A stretch of DNA of 64,000 bases. Origin: an uncultured bacterium (GTDB taxonomy: Bacteria; Bacteroidota; Ignavibacteria; UBA10030; BY39). The stretch covers positions 1 to 64,000 of the forward strand of contig CALCJK010000001.1 in NCBI GenBank assembly GCA_937967455.1, written 5' to 3'. The position numbers and the translations under genes were made by a program. Shown here piece by piece: positions 56,330-64,000 of the stretch. The notes beneath the pieces were generated by a model, which was not told the DNA's origin, ran no database searches, and worked only from the letters and a program-made list of their open reading frames with translations. How positions within the stretch are numbered: position 1 is the stretch's first letter; every line of letters begins with the position of its first letter.

Positions 56330-57219
56330 ATACTTCTTTTTCTATATGAGCTCACATTATTATAGAAAAACCCACGTAAGAACACCATAATTTTATTATT
56401 AACATTTAACTTAGGATTTTTTGAAAGCACATTATATTTAAATTTAACAATCTTATTTAACACAGAAATACCGCCAAACCATACTAATTTCAATTCCAAT
56501 TGCAGATCTTTATCAACTAGATTTATTAAATCCGCGCCAGCATAGAAAAGTTTTCTGGCTCTTTCGACCTGCATTTGTATCAATTTTATAAAATTATAAT
56601 TATACACTTTCTCGAATAATTCCTTATAAGAATAACCATTTAACAATATTTCATCTTCTGGAATATATACCCTATTTTTTTTTAAATCGACAGACACATC
56701 TTGAATAAAGTTGGTAAGTTGAAGAGCTGTACAAAGGTGATCAGAAAGTTCAAATAACTTATCATCCCTATAACCAAAAATCATTAATACCAATCTTCCA
56801 ATAGGATTTGCTGAATAATTGCAATAATTCAGAAGTTCCTCTGAATTTTTATATCTATTTTTTTGAACATCCATTTTAAACGCAACAATTAAATTCGATA
56901 ATGGCTCAATAGGAATATTAAGTTTACTAATAGTTTCAGACAGAGCAATAAAAACTGGATGTTGCACATTCCCTTGGTAACACAATCTGAGTTGGTTTTC
57001 CCAATCATCCAGCAACTTCAGCCTTTCATCGGCTGATAAAAAAAGTTCATCCGCGAAATCATCAGCCAATCTTGCAAACGCATATATGCTTTGAATGTAA
57101 GGTCTTTTCTCATATGGTACCAACAGCGAAGCTACTGGAAAATTCTCGTAGTGTTTGCGTGTTATTTTTGCACAATATTCAAAAGCTTCATCCACGCTTA
57201 TTTTTTTAACAATATCCAT
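56314..57219 (-). CDS. hpnC: hydroxysqualene synthase
   Basis: Converts presqualene diphosphate to hydroxysqualene. The protein has SVDEAFEYCAKITRKHYENF, the first Asp-rich motif YAFARLADDFADE and the second QDVSVDLKKNRVYIP. I chose the ATG at 57219, which gives a 301-residue product starting close to the expected family N-terminus. A longer reading from 57312 adds 31 residues of hydrophobic, A+T-rich sequence with no ribosome binding site and is less likely. First gene of hpnCDE. No squalene-hopene cyclase is in the window. Confidence 0.87.
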   Translation of the reverse strand: MDIVKKISVDEAFEYCAKITRKHYENFPVASLLVPYEKRPYIQSIYAFARLADDFADELFLSADERLKLLDDWENQLRLCYQGNVQHPVFIALSETISKLNIPIEPLSNLIVAFKMDVQKNRYKNSEELLNYCNYSANPIGRLVLMIFGYRDDKLFELSDHLCTALQLTNFIQDVSVDLKKNRVYIPEDEILLNGYSYKELFEKVYNYNFIKLIQMQVERARKLFYAGADLINLVDKDLQLELKLVWFGGISVLNKIVKFKYNVLSKNPKLNVNNKIMVFLRGFFYNNVSSYRKRSIWDLN

Positions 57220-57297
57220 ATCTATTTTATTAAATAAAGATAAAAAAGTATAATTAGAAAGGCAATTTTTCAAAAATCTTTGCATTTTTAGCAAAAA

Positions 57298-57303
57298 TAT
57301 AAT
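57298..57303 (+). promoter_or_regulatory. possible -10 element for the tRNA
   Basis: A perfect TATAAT lies 20 bases upstream of the tRNA 5' end. No good -35 hexamer is seen at 16-18 bases, so support is limited. Confidence 0.35.
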
Positions 57304-57322
57304 ATATTTCAATATAAAAAAT

Positions 57323-57396
57323 GGCGGGATAGCTCAGTTGGTTAGAGCGTCGGAATCATAATCCGTAGGTCGTGGGTTCGAGTCCCTCTCCCGCTA
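57323..57396 (+). tRNA. tRNA with CAT anticodon, probably elongator tRNA-Met
   Basis: A 74-base cloverleaf: acceptor arm GGCGGGA / TCCCGCT, D arm GCTC...GAGC, anticodon loop ATCATAA (CAT at 57356-57358), T loop TTCGAGT. The CCA end is not encoded. Stems contain a G-T closing pair in the acceptor and T-T mismatches at 27:43 and 50:64. Without the initiator's anticodon-stem G-C run it is not the start tRNA. CAT could also mark tRNA-Ile2 read with lysidine, and tilS is next to it, but acceptor pairs differ from the C-G pairs used by E. coli TilS. Confidence 0.9.
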
Positions 57397-57414
57397 CTAA
57401 AACAAAATAACCAC

Positions 57415-57460
57415 CTTTCAGTCGCTAATTTTTGAAAAAGTGGGCTGAAAGTTTTTTTTT
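57415..57460 (+). terminator. terminator hairpin between tRNA and tilS
   Basis: CTTTCAG (57415-57421) pairs with CTGAAAG (57445-57451), followed by a nine-T run. The loop is 23 bases. A competing pair, CCAC (57411-57414) with GTGG (57440-57443), is also possible. The T run ends 12 bases before the tilS start, so it ends the tRNA transcript or attenuates tilS. Confidence 0.7.
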
Positions 57461-57472
57461 AAATATAAAATT

Positions 57473-58855
57473 ATGCAATTTAGCAATAAATTTTTAGAAT
57501 CACTGAATCTTTTTCTAATTGAAAACCAGTTAATAAAAACTGGTGATAAGGTGATAGTGGCGCTCAGTGGAGGTATTGATTCAATGGTGCTTTTAGACGC
57601 TTTATACAAACTTCAAAAAAACTGGAATCTCTCGATCGCAATTGCCCATTTAAATCATATGCTCCGTGATAGAGAATCGGATGAAGATGAAGAATTTGTG
57701 AAACAAATTTCTCAAAAATATTCGTTGGATTGTTATATTGAGCGTGTAAATACATCACTTTTAGCTGAGAGCAAAAAGCTTTCAATTCAAGAAGCGGCAA
57801 GAATACTGAGATACGACTTCCTTAACAAAGTTAGATCATCTCTTGGTTTTACTAAAGTTGCCACAGGTCATAATGCTGATGATAATACTGAAACAATTTT
57901 ATTAAATATTTTTAGAGGTTCCGGTATCCACGGATTAACTGGTATACCTGCTTTCAGATATGATGTACCCACTATTAGACCTTTACTATTTGCCACCAGA
58001 ACAGAAATAGAAATGTACGCATTAGAAAATAAAATCCCCTATCGTGTTGATTCAACAAACTTAAAGACAGATTATTTACGAAATTTAATTAGACACGAAA
58101 TTCTACCTATAATAAAGGAAAAAATAAATCCTAATATTTCTACAACTTTTCAACGATCTGCAAAGTTGTTTAATGAACTTGAACAATATTTGAATGAGGA
58201 AATCAAAAAAATAGTACCACAAGTAATTCTATCAAAACGTCCTGATGAGTTAGTAATTGATACGAAGAAGTTATTCTCTTTCCCTGAATTTATTCAGGAG
58301 TATTTTTTACTAAGAACTGCAAAAGAATTCACAAAACATGACGTTTCTTATTCAACAGCACGTTCAATTTACAAAACTTCTAAATCAGAGCCTGGAACAA
58401 GTTGCTCTGTCAAATTAGATATAGTATTCTACAAAGATAGGGATAAATGCATATTCAAATTTGTGACATTACCAAAACCTTTTAAATATAACATATTACT
58501 AGATAAGGAGTATGAATTTGAACATTTTTATTTTAAATCAAAATTCACTGATAATGTAGAATTTAACAAAGATCCCAATATAGAATATATTGATGCCAAT
58601 TTATTAGGTAAAAATTTAATTTTGAGAAACTGGAGAGAAGGTGATTGGTTTTTCCCAATAGGATTAGATGGTAAAAAGAAAGTAAGTGATTTTTTTATAG
58701 ACCAAAAGATTCCTATATTTAAGAAACACTTGATTCCAATTTTTGAATCTGAAGGAAAAATTGTCTGGATCTGCGGTCTAAAATTAGATGATAGATTTAA
58801 AATCACTGAAAATACAAAGAAAATATTAGAAATATCTTATAAAATGAAAGAATAA
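57473..58855 (+). CDS. tilS: tRNA(Ile)-lysidine synthase
   Basis: Modifies the CAT anticodon of tRNA-Ile2 to lysidine so that it reads ATA codons. The 460-residue protein has the PP-loop VALSGGIDSMVLLDAL, then IAIAHLNHMLRDRESDEDEE and GHNADDNTETILLNIFRGSG, and a C-terminal domain with REGDWFFPIGLDGKKKVSDF. The last 200 residues fit the TilS C-terminal domains. No ribosome binding site is visible. Starts the tilS-hpt-ftsH cluster, a widely conserved order. Confidence 0.95.
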   Translation: MQFSNKFLESLNLFLIENQLIKTGDKVIVALSGGIDSMVLLDALYKLQKNWNLSIAIAHLNHMLRDRESDEDEEFVKQISQKYSLDCYIERVNTSLLAESKKLSIQEAARILRYDFLNKVRSSLGFTKVATGHNADDNTETILLNIFRGSGIHGLTGIPAFRYDVPTIRPLLFATRTEIEMYALENKIPYRVDSTNLKTDYLRNLIRHEILPIIKEKINPNISTTFQRSAKLFNELEQYLNEEIKKIVPQVILSKRPDELVIDTKKLFSFPEFIQEYFLLRTAKEFTKHDVSYSTARSIYKTSKSEPGTSCSVKLDIVFYKDRDKCIFKFVTLPKPFKYNILLDKEYEFEHFYFKSKFTDNVEFNKDPNIEYIDANLLGKNLILRNWREGDWFFPIGLDGKKKVSDFFIDQKIPIFKKHLIPIFESEGKIVWICGLKLDDRFKITENTKKILEISYKMKE

Positions 58856-58856
58856 A

Positions 58857-59402
58857 ATGAGAAGAACATTTACAATAAATGGCGACAAATTCACTTTATT
58901 CATATCAGAAGCAAAAATCAGAAAGAGAGTATGCCAGTTAGCAAAAAGGATAAGTAAAGATTATAATGGCAGTATACCAATTTTTATTGGGGTGTTAAAT
59001 GGTTCATTCATATTCTTTTCTGATTTAATTAGGGAGATCAGCATAGATTGTGAAGTAGATTTTATAAAGTTATCAAGTTATGGTGATGCAAAGATTAGTT
59101 CGGGTAACATTCGCATGCTTAAAGAACTCAATTGCCAAATTGAAGGTCGAGATATAATTATTGTCGAAGATATTGTTGATTCTGGCTTATCTATAGAGTT
59201 TATAAAAAATCTTATTTTGAAACAAAATCCTAAATCATTAAAAGTAGTAACACTACTATTAAAAAAAGAAGTTGTAAAAATCAATTTTCCAATTGATTAT
59301 GTAGGTTTTGAAATACCAACATACTTTGTAGTTGGCTATGGACTAGATTATGCACAAAGAATCAGGCATTTAAAGTCAATATATAGATTAGTTGAAAAAT
59401 AA
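58857..59402 (+). CDS. hpt: hypoxanthine phosphoribosyltransferase
   Basis: Purine salvage enzyme converting hypoxanthine or guanine with PRPP to nucleotides. The 181-residue protein has FIGVLNGSFIFFSDLIREI, VDFIKLSSYGDAKISSG and the PRPP-binding loop IIIVEDIVDSGLSIEF, then VDYVGFEIPTYFVVGYGLDY. Starts one base after tilS. Confidence 0.94.
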   Translation: MRRTFTINGDKFTLFISEAKIRKRVCQLAKRISKDYNGSIPIFIGVLNGSFIFFSDLIREISIDCEVDFIKLSSYGDAKISSGNIRMLKELNCQIEGRDIIIVEDIVDSGLSIEFIKNLILKQNPKSLKVVTLLLKKEVVKINFPIDYVGFEIPTYFVVGYGLDYAQRIRHLKSIYRLVEK

Positions 59403-59415
59403 ATGATAAAAATAA

Positions 59416-61446
59416 ATGGAAAAGAAACAAAAGAAAAATACACAAAACAAACCTAATAAAGGTTATGGTAAGCCCCCAAAAAACGATGAAGAATTTAATT
59501 GGATGAAATTAGGCAGGGTGATAGTTTCCTGGCTTGGTATTCTCATCGGGATATTCTTGCTTATGGCAATTTTTAAAACTACTGGAGTTAAAGAATTCGA
59601 GATAACATACCCAGACTATTTAAAATTACTCAATCGTAGAGAAATTGCTAAAATTACTATTGTTAAATCGGATTTCAATACATATACACTTCACGGAGAA
59701 CTGAAATCAGATCGGCATATGGAATTAGCAAATGGACATACAGCAGTAGTAAAAAACTTTTATACAATTTTACCATATGTCGATAAAGATTTAATTGATA
59801 CACTTAATGCTGCGGGAATACCATTCAAAATTGAGAAGGAAGATAATACCTGGTTAAACGCATTAATTTCTGTTCTACCATGGTTATTGATCTTATTGGT
59901 CTGGCTTTTCTTTATGAGAAGGATGCAAGCAGGAGGCACCAAAGGTATATTTAATTTTGGGAAAAGTAAAGCCAAGTTGCTTACAAGCGAACAGGGTCGG
60001 GTTACTTTTGCTGACGTTGCTGGTGCTGATGAAGCGAAAGTCGAACTTCAGGAAATTATTGAATTCCTTAAGGAACCATCTAAATTTCAGCGCCTGGGTG
60101 GTAAAATTCCGCGTGGTGTCCTATTATTAGGTCCACCTGGTACTGGAAAAACACTACTTGCTCGGGCAGTTGCTGGCGAAGCCGGTGTACCGTTCTTTTC
60201 AATCTCAGGAGCAGATTTCGTAGAAATGTTTGTTGGTGTTGGAGCAAGTCGCGTAAGAGATTTATTTGAAACAGGTAAAAAAAATGCTCCCTGTATAATA
60301 TTTATTGACGAAATTGATGCTGTTGGGAGGCATCGTGGAGCAGGATTAGGTGGAGGTCACGATGAAAGAGAACAAACACTTAATCAACTACTCGTAGAAA
60401 TGGATGGTTTTGAGCAAAATAGTGGTGTTATAATAATTGCAGCTACAAATCGACCAGATGTTTTAGATCCGGCATTACTAAGACCTGGAAGATTTGATCG
60501 TCAGGTTGTGGTCGATAGACCAGATGTAAAGGGGCGCGAAGGTATTTTAAAAGTACATACACGCAACATCCCACTTGCTGATGATGTAAGATTAGATATT
60601 TTAGCTAAGGGAACACCTGGATTAGCTGGTGCTGAATTAGCAAACCTTGTAAATGAAGCTGCACTTTTAGCAGCTCGACAAAATTCAAAAGTCGTTACAA
60701 TGCGCCACTTTGAAGAAGCAAAAGATAAAGTGATGATGGGTGTAGAAAGAAAAAGTCTTATTATCAGTGAGGAAGAGAAAAAGGTTACCGCATATCATGA
60801 ATCAGGACATGTACTAGTATCAAAAATGGTTCCTGAATCCGATCCGGTTCATAAGGTAACAATTATTCCACGAGGTAGAGCTTTGGGCATAACAACATAC
60901 TTACCCATTGATGAAAAACATACATATTCAAAAGATTATCTCTTGGCAATGATAACATATGCACTTGGTGGAAGAGCCGCGGAAAAAATTGTATTTAATA
61001 AACTTACAACTGGTGCAGGAAACGATATAGAGAGAGCAACTGCATTAGCGCGTAAAATGGTTTGTGAATGGGGTATGAGTGAAACTCTTGGACCACTCAA
61101 TTATGGTCAAAAAGAGGAGGAAATATTTTTAGGTAGAGAAATTACAAGAACAAAAAATTATTCGGAAGCTACTGCTGTCGCAATAGATAAGGAAATCAAA
61201 AAAATTGTAGATTCCTGTATGCAAAGGGCAGAAGAAATAATTCAAAATCACATCGATAAACTACATGCAATAGCTATAGCATTATTGGAACGTGAAATTC
61301 TTGATGGTACTGAAATTGATATGATTATTAGAGGTGAACCTTTACCTCCAATTAAGCCTAATTCTCAAAATGAAACAAAAACCCAAGTTCAGGTAGATCA
61401 AACCGATCAACCAAATTCACCGGAAAATAAATCAGAAAATGTTTGA
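59416..61446 (+). CDS. ftsH: ATP-dependent zinc metalloprotease FtsH
   Basis: Membrane AAA+ protease for quality control. The 676-residue protein has two N-terminal membrane helices (about 33-52 and 146-167). It has Walker [20 protein letters not shown], Walker [13 protein letters not shown], the second region of homology [20 protein letters not shown] and the protease site [12 protein letters not shown] (HESGH). The C-terminal tail is Asn-, Gln- and Thr-rich. Last of the tilS-hpt-ftsH cluster; overlaps the next gene by eight bases. Confidence 0.97.
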   Translation: MEKKQKKNTQNKPNKGYGKPPKNDEEFNWMKLGRVIVSWLGILIGIFLLMAIFKTTGVKEFEITYPDYLKLLNRREIAKITIVKSDFNTYTLHGELKSDRHMELANGHTAVVKNFYTILPYVDKDLIDTLNAAGIPFKIEKEDNTWLNALISVLPWLLILLVWLFFMRRMQAGGTKGIFNFGKSKAKLLTSEQGRVTFADVAGADEAKVELQEIIEFLKEPSKFQRLGGKIPRGVLLLGPPGTGKTLLARAVAGEAGVPFFSISGADFVEMFVGVGASRVRDLFETGKKNAPCIIFIDEIDAVGRHRGAGLGGGHDEREQTLNQLLVEMDGFEQNSGVIIIAATNRPDVLDPALLRPGRFDRQVVVDRPDVKGREGILKVHTRNIPLADDVRLDILAKGTPGLAGAELANLVNEAALLAARQNSKVVTMRHFEEAKDKVMMGVERKSLIISEEEKKVTAYHESGHVLVSKMVPESDPVHKVTIIPRGRALGITTYLPIDEKHTYSKDYLLAMITYALGGRAAEKIVFNKLTTGAGNDIERATALARKMVCEWGMSETLGPLNYGQKEEEIFLGREITRTKNYSEATAVAIDKEIKKIVDSCMQRAEEIIQNHIDKLHAIAIALLEREILDGTEIDMIIRGEPLPPIKPNSQNETKTQVQVDQTDQPNSPENKSENV

Positions 61447-62098
61447 AAAAATTGAAAACATAGAGGTTAATTATAAAATCGAATATATAAGAAAGGGTAT
61501 TCACTTTTGTTCACTTTCAATTCCAGTAATTTATTTTTTTATTGATAAATCAACTGCTCTTTCAATTTTGATTCCAATTACAAGTCTTTTTGTCATTTCT
61601 GATTTAGCTCGATATTATTCAAAACCCGCTGCAGATTTGTTTTACAAACTCTTTGGTTGGTTACTCAGGAATCATGAAATTGACAACAAACATAAAAGAC
61701 TAAACGGTGCATCGAATATATTGATTTCGGCGATAATTTGCATTATCATATTTCCAAAACTTTTAACCGTAACAGCTTTTGCTGTGCTAATTATTTCTGA
61801 TTCTATGGCTGCTTTGATAGGTAGAAAATTTGGAAAGCATAAATTTTTCAAAAAAAGTCTAGAAGGAGCATTAGCATTTATTGCAAGTGGTATTGTAGTT
61901 ATCCTTTTTACACCAAAGGTAAATTCTGTTTTCGCTGAATATATTATTGCTACATTTGGTGTAATAATTGGCAGTATTTTCGAAGCCCTTTCTATTACAA
62001 TTGACGATAATATAACAATTCCAATAAGTATTGGATTAACTATCTGGATTTTATATACAATCTTTTTACCAGACTATAATTTATATATTTATGGCTAA
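61439..62098 (+). CDS. phosphatidate cytidylyltransferase/dolichol-kinase-like membrane protein
   Basis: Polytopic protein of the SEC59/DGK1/VTE5 kinase or CDP-diglyceride synthetase-like group. The 219-residue protein has about six hydrophobic segments. It has [16 protein letters not shown] near the N-terminus and [20 protein letters not shown] followed by [15 protein letters not shown], the conserved region of the CTP-dependent kinases. Substrate, such as phytol, polyprenol or diacylglycerol, is not decidable. Overlaps ftsH and the next gene by eight bases each. Confidence 0.78.
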   Translation: MFEKIENIEVNYKIEYIRKGIHFCSLSIPVIYFFIDKSTALSILIPITSLFVISDLARYYSKPAADLFYKLFGWLLRNHEIDNKHKRLNGASNILISAIICIIIFPKLLTVTAFAVLIISDSMAALIGRKFGKHKFFKKSLEGALAFIASGIVVILFTPKVNSVFAEYIIATFGVIIGSIFEALSITIDDNITIPISIGLTIWILYTIFLPDYNLYIYG

Positions 62099-62576
62099 AG
62101 CACCTAAGGCTTATTTATCCGGCGGGATGGAATATGCGCATAACGAGGGCGCACAATGGCGTAAGGATATCGAAGCTTGGTTAAAAAAAAATCTTGGTCA
62201 TTTAACATTTAATCCTAATGATGAAAGTGATAGGTTTTTTAAAAAGTACTATCCAGATATAAATTTCAGAAATATTAAGGAACAGAATATAAACCTATAT
62301 AAAGAAATAGTTGAAAAACTCGTACATATTGATATCAATGAGATAGCTAAGAATACTGATTATGTTATTTGCTATTGGGATGAGGGAGCAGCAAAAGGAG
62401 CTGGTACCAAAGGAGAAATTACTATAGCAAAGTATTTTAATAAACCAGTTTATCTTGTAACATCATTCCCTCCTTCCTCCATTCCTGGTTGGGTGATAGG
62501 CTGTACAAATCAAATATTTAAAAGTTTTAATGAACTTAAAATTTTTCTTCTTGATAAATATCAGAATAAATTCTAG
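62091..62576 (+). CDS. nucleoside 2-deoxyribosyltransferase-like protein
   Basis: The 161-residue protein matches the nucleoside 2-deoxyribosyltransferase-like fold: AYLSGGMEYAHNEGAQWRKD at the N-terminus, then NTDYVICYWDEGAAKGAGTK, GEITIAKYFNKPVYLVT and the C-terminal IFKSFNELKIFL. The GGME and GT-GE positions fit sugar and base binding. Reaction is unproven; it could be a nucleotide-sensing or hydrolase relative. Its end overlaps the convergent GT39 gene by 41 bases. Confidence 0.75.
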   Translation: MAKAPKAYLSGGMEYAHNEGAQWRKDIEAWLKKNLGHLTFNPNDESDRFFKKYYPDINFRNIKEQNINLYKEIVEKLVHIDINEIAKNTDYVICYWDEGAAKGAGTKGEITIAKYFNKPVYLVTSFPPSSIPGWVIGCTNQIFKSFNELKIFLLDKYQNKF

Positions 62577-63768
62577 TTTGCTTTTGCTCTTTTGAGAGAA
62601 TTATAACAACAATCACAATCATCAAAGGAATTAAAGGAACTGAATATCGCCCCCAACCAATAATTAATGCATGCACTAAAGAATAATAACCAATGATGGA
62701 AAGCAACATCCAGCCAAATTCGAATCTTTGAATTAATTTTCTTACTCCTATAATTATTATCAACAGCAACGGTAACTGCATTATTATAAAAAACACTGAT
62801 TTCATCGCTGATTCACTAATGTACCAAAACGTAACAAAATTTATAAAACTACGCCATATAAAAAATTCAGGATTTTCAATCAAGGTCTCTAAATAATTTT
62901 TGAGTAATATCCTATTTTCGTCAGCACTATATGTCTCAATTTTTGAGACAGATAAAATGGATTGAATTTTTTTATAACCTTTTTCCCATGATTCTAAATT
63001 TGAAAATGGTTTTTTTGTCCAATTTTCTGCAAGGGCATTTCCTAATATTAAGTTCTGACCTAAATTAGAATGAACAATTTCCAAAGAACCTGTCACTTTA
63101 TAATTTCTAATTATCCATGGTGATAACACTATAAACGCCACCATTATTATTGTTAATGCAGATTTAAATCCCTTGTTCCCTTTTTTTAAATAAAAATTAA
63201 ACAATAATAAAAAAGGAAAAAATAATAAAACGGCTTTTGTTAATAATGTGATACCAGTTAATAATCCTGAATAAATCGAATGGCTTAACTTTAAAGAATT
63301 ATATGTCTTAATATAAAGAATAAATGTAGCCGAAAATACAAATGTGTAAAAAGATTCTATCCATAATCGAGAAGTATACCAAATCAGAATTGGATGTAGA
63401 GCTAATATTATTTGCGCAATCAAAGCATTCTTGTAACTGGTTAAGCTCCAAACAAAATAGAATATCATTAAAGTAGTTAAAGAATGAAATAAAGCTTGAA
63501 TAATCTGAACAACATCATAATTAACGCCATTAGAAAAATAAAATATCGTTGCAAGCAAATAAGGATAAACTGGGTGTTTATCTGTGGCTTCACTTATTGA
63601 ATTAAAATATTTAAAGCCTGAGCCAGAATATATGTTACAAGCTATTTCCCCATACCGGTCTGGATCCAAACTTAAGTTTAAAGGAACCTGAATTTTGGGA
63701 AAAACATAAAATGAAAAGAATAATGCGATAACAAAACCTAAAAGTGCAACTATAAAATGAATTTTCAT
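62536..63768 (-). CDS. GT39-like membrane glycosyltransferase
   Basis: Polytopic glycosyltransferase of the ArnT/PMT family using polyprenyl-phosphate sugars. The 410-residue protein has about ten hydrophobic segments, an acidic motif after helix 1 (DPDRYGEIACNIYSG) and a HPVYPYLLATIFY segment. The C-terminal third is also hydrophobic. Acceptor is unknown. Convergent with, and overlapping, the deoxyribosyltransferase-like gene. Confidence 0.8.
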   Translation of the reverse strand: MKIHFIVALLGFVIALFFSFYVFPKIQVPLNLSLDPDRYGEIACNIYSGSGFKYFNSISEATDKHPVYPYLLATIFYFSNGVNYDVVQIIQALFHSLTTLMIFYFVWSLTSYKNALIAQIILALHPILIWYTSRLWIESFYTFVFSATFILYIKTYNSLKLSHSIYSGLLTGITLLTKAVLLFFPFLLLFNFYLKKGNKGFKSALTIIMVAFIVLSPWIIRNYKVTGSLEIVHSNLGQNLILGNALAENWTKKPFSNLESWEKGYKKIQSILSVSKIETYSADENRILLKNYLETLIENPEFFIWRSFINFVTFWYISESAMKSVFFIIMQLPLLLIIIIGVRKLIQRFEFGWMLLSIIGYYSLVHALIIGWGRYSVPLIPLMIVIVVIILSKEQKQTRIYSDIYQEEKF

Positions 63769-63784
63769 TATTAAAATTTAAAAA

Positions 63785-64000
63785 CTAATCTATTAAAGCA
63801 TCTGCAACAATTTCGGCAATATCTTTAACTAAAACGCTCTCATTTTTCTGCCGATCTTTAACACCGTCAGAAAGCATCGTCAGGCAAAACGGGCAGGCTG
63901 TTCCTATCATATTAATATCTAATGATAGGGCTTCATCTGTTCTTTCATGATTAATTCTTTTCCCCGTTGATTCCTCCATAAACATACGAGCCCCACCTGC
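63785..64000 (-). CDS. C-terminal end of a CCG-domain (Fe-S)-binding oxidoreductase
   Basis: Only the last 71 residues lie in the window; the reading frame is open to the right edge. They show the CCG-domain ending: AGGARMFMEESTGKRINHER, then DEALSLDINMIGTACPFCLT followed by MLSDGVKDR, typical of heterodisulfide-reductase-like or glycolate-oxidase-type proteins that carry cysteine-rich Fe-S sites. An in-frame ATG inside the window gives a shorter apparent protein, but this is not the true start. Electron-transfer-flavoprotein-linked dehydrogenase is one possibility; the N-terminus is needed to decide. Confidence 0.82.
   Translation of the reverse strand, partial: AGGARMFMEESTGKRINHERTDEALSLDINMIGTACPFCLTMLSDGVKDRQKNESVLVKDIAEIVADALID

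Noticed and set aside
57323-57396. Assignment of the tRNA as tRNA-Ile2 on the basis of tilS next door
   Set aside because: Acceptor-stem pairs do not match the C-G pairs known to guide E. coli TilS; elongator Met fits better, although this is not settled.

Overview
The window is a stretch of chromosome from a low-GC bacterium of the Bacteroidota/Chlorobiota lineage, most likely an Ignavibacteria-like organism. Reasons: strongly A+T-rich DNA and A+T-biased codon use; a GWxTD-domain protein; PorV/PorQ-type outer-membrane proteins; a secreted propeller protein ending in an NYPNPF-type C-terminal domain typical of type IX secretion cargo; a KorAB 2-oxoglutarate:ferredoxin oxidoreductase; and an alternative complex III linked to terminal oxidases. 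This placement is inferred from gene content only. No 16S gene, phage, insertion sequence or CRISPR array was seen, and no gene-free stretch exceeds 300 bases.

Layout. 1-3285 (minus): dxs (cut by the window edge), xseB, xseA. 3437-9568 (plus): housekeeping genes prs, rplY/ctc, pth, hppA, rpsF, ssb, rpsR, rplI, closed by a clear terminator. 9662-19377 (plus): korAB, nrnA-like DHH phosphoesterase, pepA, a GWxTD protein, pdxA, an FtsE-like ATPase and an acetylxylan-esterase-like protein. 19481-37748 (minus): one long co-oriented respiratory block. Read in transcription order it is copper P-type ATPase, actB-actC-actD-actF-actA, ccoN, a CcoO/cytochrome c fusion, a CcoS-like protein, two small membrane proteins, a monoheme cytochrome c lipoprotein (ActE-like), mrp, nfu, three tandem cytochrome bd subunit I-like membrane proteins (two with a C-terminal cytochrome c domain), and a ZIP metal transporter. 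37877-44321 (minus): nuoG-nuoH-nuoI, an aminotransferase, an M16 peptidase and uridine kinase.

44396-48300 holds a GT2 glycosyltransferase, then the least explained locus. It has a sigma-54-activator-like AAA+ regulator lacking the GAFTGA motif, a multi-pass membrane protein of unknown function, and a divergent gene for a small exported peptide with three nearly identical 15-residue repeats. Their shared intergenic region carries a perfect TGTGA-N6-TCACA palindrome and a near-consensus sigma-70 promoter. An M50 site-2 protease follows. 49394-54138 (plus): a surface and secretion cluster (lipoprotein, propeller protein, two PorV-like proteins, thioredoxin). 54144-57219 (minus): hpnE-hpnD-hpnC for squalene. 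57323-62576 (plus): a CAT-anticodon tRNA, tilS, hpt, ftsH, a polyprenol/diacylglycerol-kinase-like protein and a nucleoside-deoxyribosyltransferase-like protein. 62536-64000 (minus): a GT39-like mannosyltransferase and the C-terminal end of a CCG-domain iron-sulfur protein.

How they fit together: the respiratory block encodes quinol oxidation by alternative complex III, electron transfer through c-type cytochromes to a cbb3-type oxidase, copper supply for that oxidase, Fe-S assembly factors for ActB, and a second set of bd-related, cytochrome c-bearing proteins. NuoGHI would supply quinol. The two most novel-looking systems are the bd-like triplet and the repeat-peptide/membrane-protein/degenerate-activator locus.
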